Assembly: GCF_000003855.2 (NCBI RefSeq)
Contig: NW_003101681.1
Coordinates: 472,681-536,680, forward strand
DNA: 64,000 bases
Reading direction: 5' to 3'
From: Blastomyces gilchristii SLH14081
Lineage: Eukaryota > Ascomycota > Eurotiomycetes > Onygenales > Ajellomycetaceae
The notes under the pieces are model-generated. The model did no database searches. It was not told the DNA's origin and saw only the letters and a list, made by a program, of their open reading frames with translations. This document shows positions 23,231-35,246 of the stretch, piece by piece; positions within the stretch are counted from its first letter, which is position 1, and each line of letters starts with the position of its first letter. A program made the position numbers and the translations under genes.

Positions 23231-25461
23231 GATATAATAGTGCAATGTCATGGAATTATGCTTCACTTAATTCTACATCCATCAGTGGGCTGTATTCATG
23301 CCAAGAACCTTAAAAAGGAAATTCTTCACTTTTAATAATCAGGGTTTTCATCATATATTTGCTTCACTTCACTCTGTAAATAAAGCCTCAATCAACAGTC
23401 TTCTTCTCTGAGAATAAATGTTCTAATCAGTATATCACCAGGCCTATTACACTTATCATGAACATGATGAAACTGATTACTTTCTTAAGAACTTAAAAAA
23501 TCAATTATTAAAACATCAAAGAATCAACTACTCTGTAATTGAATACTATACTGAAAGAAATGCAATATTTTTCATCAATGAAAAAAACTTCAGTTTCATA
23601 TCAACTGTAAAAATATTATCTACTACTTACAGTTTTTAACATTTTTTTATAATACTTAAACACTGTAGTATTCTACATCATGATATCTGACAGAAGTATT
23701 TTCAAATATATACACACTTTTGATAATAAAGAAAAACTTGACTCAGCAAAGAAAATCACCAGTGAATTAATTATATTTACTGATATTAATGAGATCCGCA
23801 TTCATATAAATGAAATCAAATTGAATTTTCAAAATATTTATTACTTATCAGCAGTTTTCTATAATTTCTTAAGTTTTAATTAACTTGTTAATAAAGAATT
23901 TGACTTTAAACTCTTTTGAAATAAAAACAGTTATATTATTGATTTTGAAATGATTAATAAATATAATTAATAATTTTATACAGTGAAAATAAATCATTGT
24001 GTTTATTTAATTTATAATATATGTAAAGTTGCTCTAGCTACAGTTATACAGATACTTTTAAATTATATTAATATATTTTTTATATAATATATTTGTCTAG
24101 AATATCTGAATATTACTGATATTTAATAATTGACAAAATATCTCATCTCTGATATTGTAATTAAAAGAAGTATGAATATATCATTCTGTGAAACTTGTAA
24201 ACTTATAAAAGTAAAAAAGAAAATCTTGCAGATTTTTATAATAAGAGAATATATTCATAGTACTCATCTGTATTTTAATATTATAGATAATAGTAAATTC
24301 TTTAATACTTTTCATAAATTCTCTTTTTCTTTTCAAGACTACCGATAACTATTTTTTTATAATGAATAATATTATATATTATAAAACTGTTTATTTTTTT
24401 AAGAACAAAGATCAGCTATTGAATGTTACTGATTTTCAATTTAAACATCTTCAGAATCTGAGTATAAAAGTCGTATTTATATATTTTAACAGAACTGTTG
24501 AAATAAGTGATTAATAGATATAAGCAGTTCTCACTGAATTTAATGTTAAATAAGAGTCAATGAAGCTCTATTCTCTTAATCAAAATAGTGTAGTAGAACA
24601 GTTTATTCAAACTGTTATTTCAAAAGCTTGTGTTATAATAATACAAGTAGGTTTATCAGTTAAGCTATAAGGTAAAGACTGTGTTTACAGTGATACTATA
24701 CATTAATATAGTTTAATAAGTATTCTCTTATTCTTGAACACTGTTCATTGAAGAACTGAATCCTCATAACTTTTTATAAAGATGAAAGACCAGCTTTTTT
24801 TTGCACAGCAGTGACTTATAAGTAATTGAATTATCTGTTTACATTTTCAAAAAAAGTTTTTGAAAGGAATATAACAAGTTTGCTAAATGCAGTAAATAAA
24901 TAATTTTGATTGAATATTATAGTGAAATAATATATAGAATATGAAACTTTGTAAAAGATGAAGTTATTATATTCAACAGTGTGAAATTCAATAAAAATAT
25001 CACATTATTATGATTAGTAAGCTCTGTGTTTAATAATTGCAACACAATCAATATATATTACACACTGACTGCAGATAATTTCACTTAAGTTAATTATTTA
25101 TTAATTTCTGCACTTCTGCAGAAGAAATTTCTCTTTGTATAAATATCAGTTAAAAACACTTCTCTCTCATCTGCAGTTATAGTCACAGACTGCAAAGTAA
25201 AATGTTTTAGAAAAAAAATTAATGTGAAGTTACTAACTCATTTTAAAAAGTATGAAAAGTTTCTGAAAAATGCTACTACTTTCAACTCTGATCTCTTAAA
25301 AGTATTATCTGTTATTGAGTTTCAGCTCTATTATATATTTAAAATATATACTGTGTGAAGAGGCTCTAATACAATTACAGAGATTAATATTCTGCAAATA
25401 TATAAAAAGATGATTACATCTTTATAAAAAAATACTTAAATAATTACTATGAAGAAAGAGT

Positions 25462-26480
25462 AGACTGACCGTGTGACTATATCTAAAACTAGAATCAGAA
25501 TATTTGCTGATTTCATTACTAATTTAATTAATCTGATTACACAGTTTTAAGATTAGATAGTAGTCTCATAGTGTCTCAGTGAGACTTACTATCTACTGTT
25601 ATCATATTTTTCAAATGAGATCATGATTTTCACTTGTCAATTTAAATTCTTTTTATTACTTTAAATGACTTTGAATCTCATTTGAGTGTTATCAAAAAGT
25701 GTTACTTTTTAAAAAATTAAAAATAGTCTAAAGAAAATCTTAAAATGTCTAAAAATTATGACTTTATATCAAGAATGAAACTAAATGAGATTAAATGAGA
25801 TCACTTTCTTATTTTTTCTAAGTCATAATCTCATTTAGACTGACCGTGTGACCGTGTCTAGAATCAGAATCAGAATATTTAATAGTCTTATTATCAATTT
25901 AACTAATCTCATTACACAGTTTTAAGATTAGATAGTAGTTTCATACTATCTCAGTGAGACTTACTGTCTACTCTTATCACATTTTTCAAATAAGACCATG
26001 ATTTTCACTTTTCAATTTAAGTTATTTTTATTGCTTTAAATGACTTTAAATCTCATTTGAGTGTTATCAAAAAGCGTTACTTTTTAAAAAATTAAAAATA
26101 GTTTTAAAAAAACCCTTAAAATGTCTAAACATAGTAACTTTATGCCAAGAATAGAATTAAATGAAATCAAATGAGATCACTTTCTTATTTTTTCTAAGTC
26201 ATGACCTCATTTTGAGATCTGATATATAGTCACTTTGCATGTTTTTTTAATGATTAGTCTCAGTGAGATTTACATCAAGAAATGTATGAGATCAGATCAA
26301 ATGAAAGTAAATATAAAATTCATAATCTCAGTGATCAGTTTAGTCTCATTTTGAGATCTGATGAATAGTCACTTTGCATGTTTTTTTAATAATTAGTCTC
26401 AGCGGGATTCATGCTAAGAAATGTATGAGATCAGATTAAATATGATTAAATATGAAATTCATAGTCTCAGCAGCCAGTCT
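25462..26480 (-). mobile_element. 504-bp-family MITE, copy 5a (split by copy 5b)
   Basis: The left part, 25,462-25,836, and right part, 26,352-26,480, together make 504 bp. Flanks AAGAAAGAGT and AAGAAAGAGC agree at 9 of 10 positions. It inserted in the copia element and was later hit by another copy of the same family. Confidence 0.9.
25837..26341 (-). mobile_element. 504-bp-family MITE, copy 5b (nested)
   Basis: A 505-bp copy starting AGACTGACCGTGTGACCG and ending GATCAGTTT. Its duplication AATCTCATTT / AGTCTCATTT (9 of 10) is made from the host MITE copy 5a at 25,827-25,836 and 26,342-26,351. This proves repeated insertion of the family. Confidence 0.92.
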
Positions 26481-27471
26481 AAGAAAGAGCTTGACTCTGC
26501 AACTAAAAATAAAATTTTCAAAATTGTGAATAAATTAACTCTAAAATCTTAGATTCTTGATAATTGTTGAGTTTATTATGTTAAAACTGATATGAATAGT
26601 GATGTATTATTTTACAAGATAAAATAAATTATTCAGAGCTTTTATTAATAAAAAAGTGTTAATTTTAGTAATATTTATACTTCTATTATTTTCATCTTCA
26701 TCATCTGTATTATACTTACAGTGATAGTGATGAAAACTTAAAATATCTATTAGATTGATTTTATCACAGTGTTTCTGAATATAGATTTTTTACTTAATAA
26801 CTAGTTTTATATGAAACAGCTGACTGAATTTGATAATAATATTAATTATATATATCAACTTCTGCAGTCTCTCTACAGTCTCAAACAGACTCTTTATCTG
26901 TGATTCAATTTACTTACAAATTATTTTAAGAATATTGACTTTGAATTCTCTTATCATGATAAGAGTCTCTGATTTAAAAGAGATTCTCAAATATTTCTCA
27001 CTTTTTATATGAATAATATTAAGTTAATAGACTCTGATACAGATATTATTGAACAGATATTTTATCAAATCACTGATTAATTTACAGTGAAGAATTTGAA
27101 ATCTGTAAACTATTATTTAAGTATGAAAATTGAGAAGAATAACAGTGATATCAAGCTGTTACAAATCATTAATATCAAATTAATATTGAAAGAATTCAGA
27201 ATGATTAATTCTTAAGTTGTAAAAACTTTTATAAAATTCATTCTTAACTCACTCTCTGACTTTAAATCTTTTAATAAGTTTAAATATTGATAAGCTATTG
27301 AATTACTTAAATATTTTAATAAAAGCTTTAATAGCTGAGATTTATAAAAACACTCTGATTAACATAAGAATTTAAATATTTATAGTTAAAAAAGCTCTGA
27401 AAATGTTCTGACAGATACAGAGTTTTATCAGCTTATTACTTCTTTGATAGTTTATTTATTTATTTTTACTG

Positions 27472-27566
27472 TTTTTTTTATATTTATTCTTTAATTTCTA
27501 TTAGTCTTCTGTAAAATCTTTTTTTATATTTATTCTTTAATTTCTATTGGTCTTCTGTAAAATCTT
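27472..27566. repeat. Near-perfect 46-bp tandem duplication
   Basis: The segment beginning TTTTATATTTATTCTTTAAT and ending GTCTTCTGTAAAATCTTT occurs twice in direct succession with one A/G difference. The similarity is far higher than among neighbouring old repeats, so the duplication is later than most of the mutation. Confidence 0.75.
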
Positions 27567-27839
27567 TGATAAAAAATACTTTTAATTTTATATGTAAATC
27601 TCATTTCCTAGTTATACAGCTACTTTGCTAAATTGTAAAAATTTACTCAGACAGAGTAATAGTTAGAAGAAGTGTTAAATTACTTCTTTTACAAACTGAC
27701 TGCTTTCACTTATATAGTTACTACAGCTGCTGATTCATGTGATCAGTAATTACAAGCTTCTATAAAAAGCTACGTAGCAGCTAGCTTCTTATAATATACT
27801 TAACTACTTTAAAAACTTTTTCATCAACTATATAAATAC

Positions 27840-27911
27840 TACAAAAACTCTGAGAACTGAAGTTCTCAGATAAATATCATAGTTTCTGACTGTATACATT
27901 TATAATTGAAA

Positions 27912-27946
<35 letters not shown>
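27840..27946 (+). mobile_element. LINE 3'-end fragment (copy 3)
   Basis: About 105 bp matching the last part of the LINE: hairpin CTGAGAACTGAAGTTCTCAG, then CATAGTTTCTGACTGTATAC, then an (AAT)n tail. It is severely 5'-truncated. The target duplication is not clear. Confidence 0.8.
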
Positions 27947-27954
27947 GTGTTTTT

Positions 27955-28062
27955 AATAATTATTATTAAATTCTAATTATATAAGCAATTACTAAATGAA
28001 TTGAATGAATTGAATGAGATTGAATTTGATTTTCAGTCTCAGTCTTATTCTGATTTTTGAAG
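27955..28062 (-). repeat. Inverted copy of the sequence at 12,183-12,280
   Basis: The reverse complement aligns along about 100 bp (ATTCTAATTATATAAGCAAT and CAGTCTCAGTCTTATT blocks) with transitions and a small 9-bp duplication (GAATGAATT). It may be LTR ends of an unidentified family. Confidence 0.6.
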
Positions 28063-28165
28063 AATAATTATTGTTCACTATTTATTCTAAGAAATTACTT
28101 CTATTTCACTATTTTTAAATTAAATCTAGTTATTTTTCACATCATTTCTAAAAAAAATAGTTTAT

Positions 28166-28262
28166 TTTCAGATTTTTTTGATGCTTAGTTCTGATAAGAC
28201 TCACATTAAAAAATGTATAAAATTAAATTAAATAAAATTAAATATGAAATTTATAATCTTAT
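28166..28262 (-). mobile_element. Degenerate end of a 504-bp-family MITE
   Basis: Corresponds to the last 97 bp of the family (AAAAAATGTATAAAATTAAA, then ATATGAAATTTATAATC, then a mutated CAGTTAATTT end). Nearly every C and G is converted, so this is the oldest-looking copy. The rest of the element is missing. Confidence 0.65.
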
Positions 28263-28491
28263 CAGTTAATTTATATAGATTTAATAAAAATTTTTCTTTC
28301 TTTGAAAATTTTATTATTTTAACTACAATATCTAAGTTCAATACACAATTTCTCATTGAGAATAAAAATATATGAAAAACAGTAATGAAATTTCCGTTAA
28401 AAATACTAATTTTATCTAAAAAAGATAAGAAATGAGAGAAATTTATTCTTTATAATATTTTAGTTGAAATTTTTGACTGTGAGAAGAAAAT

Positions 28492-28782
28492 TGTAAGAGG
28501 TCTACACTGAATAGATCAGTATTAAGATATAGATCTTATATAACAAAAGTGAAAAATGTTAAAGAAGAAAAATAAAAGAGAAAGTATAAGAATCAGTGAT
28601 TAGACTAAATATTTATATATGTATAAGGTAAAGCTTCAGAGTAAGAGAATAGAAACTCTGTGAGTTCTTCAGCTGAGAATTAATGACTGAGAATCAGAGC
28701 TTTCAGCAGAAGAGTCAAAACTTATAGCAGAAATCTATGAAGTGTAATAAAATAGTCTTATAATCAGATACAGTCTGTTACA
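28492..28782 (-). repeat. 3' LTR of chromovirus B
   Basis: 291 bp, TGTAAGAGG..GTCTGTTACA on the + strand. Compared with the other LTR of B, differences are C-to-T or G-to-A, for example GGGCGCAGCCCGCCACA there against AGATACAGTCTGTTACA here. Confidence 0.9.
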
Positions 28783-29061
28783 TTAGTCTTCTTCTTTCAG
28801 AAGTAAGGTTTGAGTGATAGAGTTGCAGACATGTAGTTCTCATCAGTTAAGAGCTGCTATTTCAGATAACACAGAGCTCAGACTTCAGATCAGATAATTA
28901 TAGCTAACTTATTTCATAAAATATATCTAGACATAACTATAAGATCTTTTATCAAGAATATTTTCAATCTCTTATTTAAGTTCATTATCTTCTTCTATGA
29001 TTTCTGGCAGCTGTCAGTTAAAAGTCAGTTGAGAAGGAAATGAATTAATAACAGTATGATT

Positions 29062-29565
29062 AGACTGACTGTGTAACTATATCTGAAACTAGAATCAGAA
29101 TATTTGATGATCTCATTATTAATTTAACTGATCTCATTACATGATTTTAACATTAGATAGTAGTCTTATACTGTCTCAGTGAGACTTACTATCTACTCTT
29201 ATTATATTTTTCAAATAAGATTATGATTTTCACTTCATAATTTAAATTATTTTTATTGCTTTAAATGACTTTAAATCTTATTTAAGTGTTATCAAAAAGT
29301 GTTACTTTTTAAAAAATTAAAAATAGCCTTAAAAAAACCTTAAAATGTCTAAAAATAGTAACTTTATGTCAAGAATGAGACTAAATGAGATTAAATGAGA
29401 CTACTTTCTTATTTTTTCCAAGCCATAGTCTTATTTTGAGATCTGATATATAGTCACTTTGTATGTTTTTTTAATAATTAGTCTCAGCAGAATTCACATC
29501 AAGAAATGTATGAGACTAGATTAAATGAGATTAAACATGAAATTCATGATCTCAGCGGCCAGTCT
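29062..29565 (-). mobile_element. 504-bp-family MITE, copy 6
   Basis: Starts AGACTGACTGTGTAACTA and ends AGCGGCCAGTCT. Flanks CAGTATGATT / AAGCATGATA agree at 7 of 10 positions. Inserted in the 3' part of chromovirus B next to its chromodomain. Length 504 bp. Confidence 0.87.
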
Positions 29566-29659
29566 AAGCATGATAAAGCAAGCTTGTATGAAAGACATTA
29601 TAAATTTCTAATAATATATTAATATAATAGTTGTGACTATCTAGAACTTCTATTACTTT

Positions 29660-29664
<5 letters not shown>

Positions 29665-29698
<34 letters not shown>

Positions 29699-30050
29699 TT
29701 TCATTATACTCATATGCAAGCGAAGCTTATGATGAGTCCTTGCGTGATGTTAAATACAGGTCAAGTGTTGATTATACAGAAGGAAATACAGGTATTGAGA
29801 CCACGCCAAGATAACAAGAACATAGGAAAATACAAAGAAGTGACAATTACATACATGTGATAATAACTTCCCAGCTCAGGAACATAGAGCAATTCATTGA
29901 AGCAATTTGTACATCTCTGTATTTATTAAAAACCTGAGGTGCTTGACTTTCAGATTTAATGTATTCTCTGCATGTTTCGAACTCATGTGCCTTGGTTTCC
30001 CATGCCAAGGTGCTACTGAGTGGCCGCATTAACCATTCAGCCACCGGGGC
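29665..30050 (-). mobile_element. tRNA-derived SINE, copy 2
   Basis: Reverse orientation, from the (ATT)n tail at the left to GGCCGC..CACCGGGGC at the right. A 16-bp target duplication, TCTATTACTTTGTATT, flanks it at 29,649-29,664 and 30,051-30,066. It has the same ends as SINE copy 1, so the GCCCCGGTGG start is confirmed. A few transitions distinguish the copies; the B box reads TTCGAA still. Confidence 0.9.
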
Positions 30051-31549
30051 TCTATTACTTTGTATTTAACATAGCAATAGTTCAGTGTATAAGATAAGTA
30101 TGTAATCTGTATATTTTTAAGATTCAATCACATCAGATCTTCTATCTTATATTACTCAGTGAGATCTCAGTGAATATTAATTTAATTCTCTTAATCTTAT
30201 TTAGTGCTTATTATGAAGACTTTTACTCAGTTATAGATGTCTTAAAGCTTTATTACTATATTATTAGTAATCTGAATTAAACTGCAGAGATTCAGTGTGA
30301 ACTGTGTAATCTCTAGAAGATTTAACATCTTCATATAATAATTATATATAAGAAAGAACAGGCTTATATCTGTTAAAACAGCATCTTAATCATTGATAAC
30401 AATCTCTCTGTATAGAAGAAGATTATATCAATCATCTTATAAGTAATTATAGAACTTCTAAAGATAATTCATTACAGTCTGAATTATTCATTCTGATGCA
30501 TTATCAGTCTCAGAGTAATAAGTAGTTAATAAATAGTGTATAATCTTAAAAACTTGATAGATTCTTGTTCAGAGAGTACTTATAAATTAACAGTCTTAAT
30601 CAGATACTATAGATCTCAGTAAGTCATACATCTAATAGAATAAGCTTTGTAAGAAAGCTTTAATAATCTATTCAGTATTTATCTTATTACAGAGTTTCAA
30701 TATTACATCTTTGCTTAATTAATTAATAATAATCAGAATATTTCTACAACTCTTACTCTCAGAGAGATTAATAGTGAAGTTAATTACTACATCTTATCAG
30801 ATTCTATCAGAAATATTAAGTAGTTTTAGTAGACCTTTTCTATAATCTTTTTATAAGATAATAGAGAAATAATGATTGCAGTTTCAGATAAAGTGTCTGA
30901 TACTGTTTAATATTTTAGATCAGTAGAACTCTTGAGAGATTATTTAATATAATTACTCATAATCTGAGTGACTAATTATATACAAATCATACATCTCTTA
31001 CATTATACTGATATGTAAGAGTTCAGATTAAGAGACTCAGTGTTATTTATAAAATTACAGAGTATTATTATCATTAATTAAGTATTCTGAGATATCAGTT
31101 CTTATATATAGTTCTGAGAGAAATTGAAGTACTTCTTGATATACTGCTTCAGTGAGTATTTAAAAAAGTTTATCAGTCTCAGCTGTTGTATGTCACAATT
31201 CATTCAGTGTAGATTTAAGAGAAGTCATAACACTGATAATAGTTCTTATTAGAGAAGTATGTATAGTGTTATAAGTGATTTCATTATAGTTAACTAGTAT
31301 CTTCAGATTCAAGAGTCAGTGCTCTCAGTTTATTTAATAAGTATCTGTTACATCAGAAGATATATCTTACTCTTATTATAAAAGAGCATTTGTCATTGAG
31401 TTCTGACTGCTAAGATGATAGTGTATTATGAAATAAAAACCACTTAATAGCTCAGATCATTACATCTGCTATTCAGTAAGTTTATAAGTAATTATAAAAT
31501 ACTTGAGATTCTTATATTCTGTGATTATCTTAAATTTGAAGACACTTCT

Positions 31550-32053
31550 AGACTGACCGTGTGACCGTGTCTGGGACCAGGACCAGATTTTTTGATAGTC
31601 TCATTATCAATTCGACCGATCTCATTACACGGTTTTAACATTCAATAGTAGTTTCATACTGTCTCAGTGAGACTTACTGTCTACTCTTGTCACATTTTTC
31701 AAATGAGACCATGATTTCCACTTCTCAATTTAAATTATTTTTATTGCTTTAAATGACTTTAAATCTCATTTGAGTGTTATCAAAAAGTGTTACTTTTTAA
31801 AAAATTAAAAATAGTCTAAAAAAAACCTTAAAATGTCTAAAAATAGTAACTTTATGTCAACAATGAGACTAAATGAGATCAAATGAGACTACTTTCTCAT
31901 TTTTTTCAAGTCATAGTTTCATTTTAAGATCTCATATATGGTCACTTTGCATGTTTTTTTAATGACTAGTCCCAGCGGGATTCACGCCAAGAAATGTATG
32001 GGACCAGACCAAATGGGATCAAACATGAAATTCATGGTCCCGGCGGCCAGTCT
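31550..32053 (-). mobile_element. 504-bp-family MITE, copy 7 (least mutated)
   Basis: Starts AGACTGACCGTGTGACCG, then TCTGGGACCAGGACC, and ends CCCGGCGGCCAGTCT. Flanks AGACACTTCT / AGACACTTCA agree at 9 of 10 positions. It keeps many CpG sites lost in other copies and is the best guide to the family sequence. It lies inside the RIP-decayed element B, so it probably arrived after most of the mutation. Length 504 bp. Confidence 0.92.
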
Positions 32054-34184
32054 AGACACTTCAGAGTTTAAAGTCTTATTCTTCTAAACAGTGCACTATT
32101 ATGAGAAGTTTCTTATTATAGATCTTATAATTGTATTCAACAGAACTTAGCTTCTTAGATATAAAGATGTATAATTATAAGATATCTTTATTATTATATT
32201 ATAATATAGCTTTCTCTATAATATAGTCAGAGAAGTCAGCTTCAATAACTGTTTCACAGTCAGAGTTAAATATTATTAGTAGAGAAGTATTAATGAACAT
32301 CTTCTTTATCTGTATAAATACAGCTTCAGTGTTCACTGATTATTGAAATACTGAGTTCTTCTTAATAAGTTCTGTAAGTAATCTAGTAATATCTGAGAAG
32401 TTTTATATAAATCACTGATAGAAGTTAGTAAATTTAATGAAGTTTTATATATCTTTCACAGTGCAAGAAGCTTCTCATTCAAGAATAGTAGAAATTTTCT
32501 CAGAATTCATTCAGATTCTCTTATCAGCTTCTATGATACAATCTAGATATTTTGTACTCTTGACTTCAAAGTTATACTTGTCTATATCTATTAATAGTTC
32601 TGCTTCTTGTAAATATTATAATACTTTTCATACATGTTTCTGATATTCTTTTCTGAACTTATCAGTAAAGATGAGAATGTCATTGAAATAAGCAGATGCA
32701 AAGTTATTAAAAATCTCAGAGTGCTCAGTTAATATCTTCTGAAATATACTAAGAGTATTAACTGTTTAAAAGATATGACTACTTATTCAAAGAGACTATA
32801 TTATATTTGAAATGCTGTAAGTTATTCATCTTCTTCAGTGATATGAATCTTATGAAACACAGTAATAACATCTAGCTTTATAAATTATTAAGCTTATCTA
32901 ATATATACTAGAGTTTTATTGATAAGAGATAAGAGATAACAGTCTTTCTTTATCAATCTGTTCAGTTCTTAATAGTCTATATAAAATCAGTGTTCTCTGC
33001 CTGATTTCTTTACAAAGAGAATAGAAGCTGCAGTGAAAGAGTTACTAATATATATAAATTTCTTATTTAACAGATTATTGAGTATCTTTGAAGAAGAAGA
33101 AGTTTATCTTAAGATATATTATAAAGAGAGCCTCATAGTGATTCAGAATTCTTATTATTTTTCTTTTTCAGCTTGATACTGTAATCTACTTTTGAATCTT
33201 ATAAGAGAGATAGATTTGTAACATTATCTTATTAAAAGATATTTAAATATTTATAATATTATTAAGAGAGTTTTGTATGAGAATCTGTTATTATAATATA
33301 GAATAACTTTTCTAGAGCTTTTTTAATATCAGTCAGACTGATGAAGTAAATTATTATATAATTCTACTATCAGTGATCTTATCAGTGATGTCATTAAGAG
33401 CTCTTTCAGAGCATTTTATAAGTATTGACAGAAATCTGTATCAGGTTCATAGTTTTGTGAACATCATTCTTATGAACTTAATTATTATTAGAGAATATTA
33501 AACTTCTGTTTCAAGTATTTAATAAGATGTCTTGTTTAGATAGTCAGACAAGTTCTAATATAAGATTATAGTTAAGATTATCAACTTTATATATATAAGT
33601 ATCTTTATATTAATATTCTTTAACATCTATATTTAGTTTCACTATATAGCAGATGTAAATATCTTTTAAATTATTAAATTCTACAAGAAGTCAGAGTCTT
33701 GACAAGAGAATATACTAAAGATTACAGTATCTTACAACCGAAGATTTAATCATAGCATAGTAGTATAGACTGCTGTCTATCATGACTTTCATATTATACA
33801 TGTTATCTATTATAGTAGATACAAGAATTGCATTCATTATTATTTTCTCTTCAAATTATTATCATTCAATCTCTTCAATCTTCTGCTTGTAAGTTTAAGC
33901 AGAAGCTAATCTTTTCTCTGTTTCATCAGAGTATCTTTATAGTTATCTTCTGAATCTTTCTCTAATATAATATAGTTAATACAGACTATCAGTATTAATC
34001 TTTCTTTTGAAAAAGAAGATATATAAACTGATCAGCAGTTAAAAGCTATATATTCTAATCAGTTATAATTGATATATATCTCTTATTAATGTCAATCAGC
34101 AGCTTCTTTGAGAGTGATCTCAGAGACTCAGAAGCCTGTTCAGATAATGAGGACTCTTGTTTATATATAGATATTTAAGTCTAC

Positions 34185-34394
34185 TCAATTTATAGCATCT
34201 GTATTATTATTCTTTAATACAGATGTATAAGTGACTGAGATGTAACATCTTCTACTATTATTCTGTATACTCTTAAGCTTGATACGACAGTCATTCAATG
34301 TCTGAAGTTGTATACAGAAGTCTTTATAAGTCAGGTCTTTATCTACACTTATAAGAGATTGTAGAAGTTTAAAAGTTAGTGTCTTCTTAAGCAT
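34185..34394 (-). pseudogene. gag remnant of chromovirus B
   Basis: A 69-codon open piece (LKKTLTFKLLQSLISVDKDL, then TYKDFCIQLQTLND) nearly identical in arrangement to 36,141-36,356 in element A on the opposite strand. It is part of the Ty3 gag capsid region; the frames upstream and downstream contain stops. Confidence 0.75.
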
Positions 34395-34881
34395 ACTAAT
34401 TCTTATTCAAGTCTCTTAAAATTGACTGCCTGCTTCTCAAATCTTGATATTAAAGTCAGAGATAAATGTTGTGAGAGAAGTATTTATCTGTTAAGTACTC
34501 TGTAATTAATCTAATATCTTCTGCTGTATAGCAGTGTCTCTGAACAGAACATTAAGATATTTAATAATGTTATCATATATATGTAATACTGATTCATATA
34601 TCTTTATTCATGAATGAAAGTTCTATTTCATGTAGTTCTTCAATCAATTATTAATATATTAATCTTAATTAGTTAATGAAGTTTGAACTGATAATATCTT
34701 TATTTACACTTAGTTTTATAAGCATGTTCAATCTTCATGATAAGTAGAGAGTGAGATTAAAAGTATTAAAATATATAGAGATATCTAGACATTTCTTCAG
34801 TACTTATATCATATTTATATCTGATTCAGTTAATATTGAAATTATCTGTGCAGAAATTTCTTATTAAGTTAAGTATTGAAT

Positions 34882-35246
34882 TGTGGCGGGCTGCGCCCGA
34901 TCAATCATATAGACTATTCTGTTACACTTCACAGATTCCAACCGCTCCATTCTCAAACATGTATGCTCTGATTCTCAGCCATTCTCAATCACTGATTCTC
35001 AGCTGCCACAAATGCATACACTCTGATTCTCGGCCATTCTTGATCATCAATCCTCAGCTGCTACTAATGCGTATAGATTCTTCCACTCTGAAGCTTCACT
35101 GAATACATCACTATATACACATATAAATATTCACTTCAATCACTGATTCTCACACTTTCTCTTTCTTTTTCTTCTCTAATGTTTTTCTCTTTGTTATATA
35201 AGACCTATCAATATAACACTGATCTATTCAGTGTAGGTCTCTTACA
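34882..35246 (+). repeat. 5' LTR of chromovirus A
   Basis: 365 bp, TGTGGCGGGCTGCGCCC..GTAGGTCTCTTACA. The first 25 bp keep CpG-rich sequence while later parts are mutated. It contains two copies of an internal unit of about 50 bp (CTCTGATTCTC..CTCAGCTG), which explains its extra length over the LTRs of B. Confidence 0.9.

Larger units (their letters stand above)
23450..27640 (+). mobile_element. RIP-mutated Ty1/copia retrotransposon
   Basis: Translated fragments follow copia order. At 23,680-23,880 is the protease/GAG-pre-integrase region (IYYLSAVFYNFLSFN). At about 24,100-24,350 is the integrase zinc-binding part (FCETCKLIKVKK) and core start. At about 24,590 is NSVVEQFIQTVISKA, the integrase motif normally NGVVER. 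Reverse transcriptase follows at about 26,760-27,160: FYMKQLTEFDNN, QLLQSLYSLKQT, FLTFYMNNIKLI (normally YVDD), VNYYLSMKIEKN. Near 27,420 there is a YQLITSLIVYL segment. The 25,462-26,480 interval is a pair of nested MITEs. Stops are frequent. I could not identify LTRs with confidence, so the ends are approximate. Confidence 0.8.

Noticed and set aside
31550..32053. Solo LTR
   Set aside because: Ends are AG..CT with a 10-bp duplication, where a Ty3 or copia LTR would have TG..CA and 4-6 bp.
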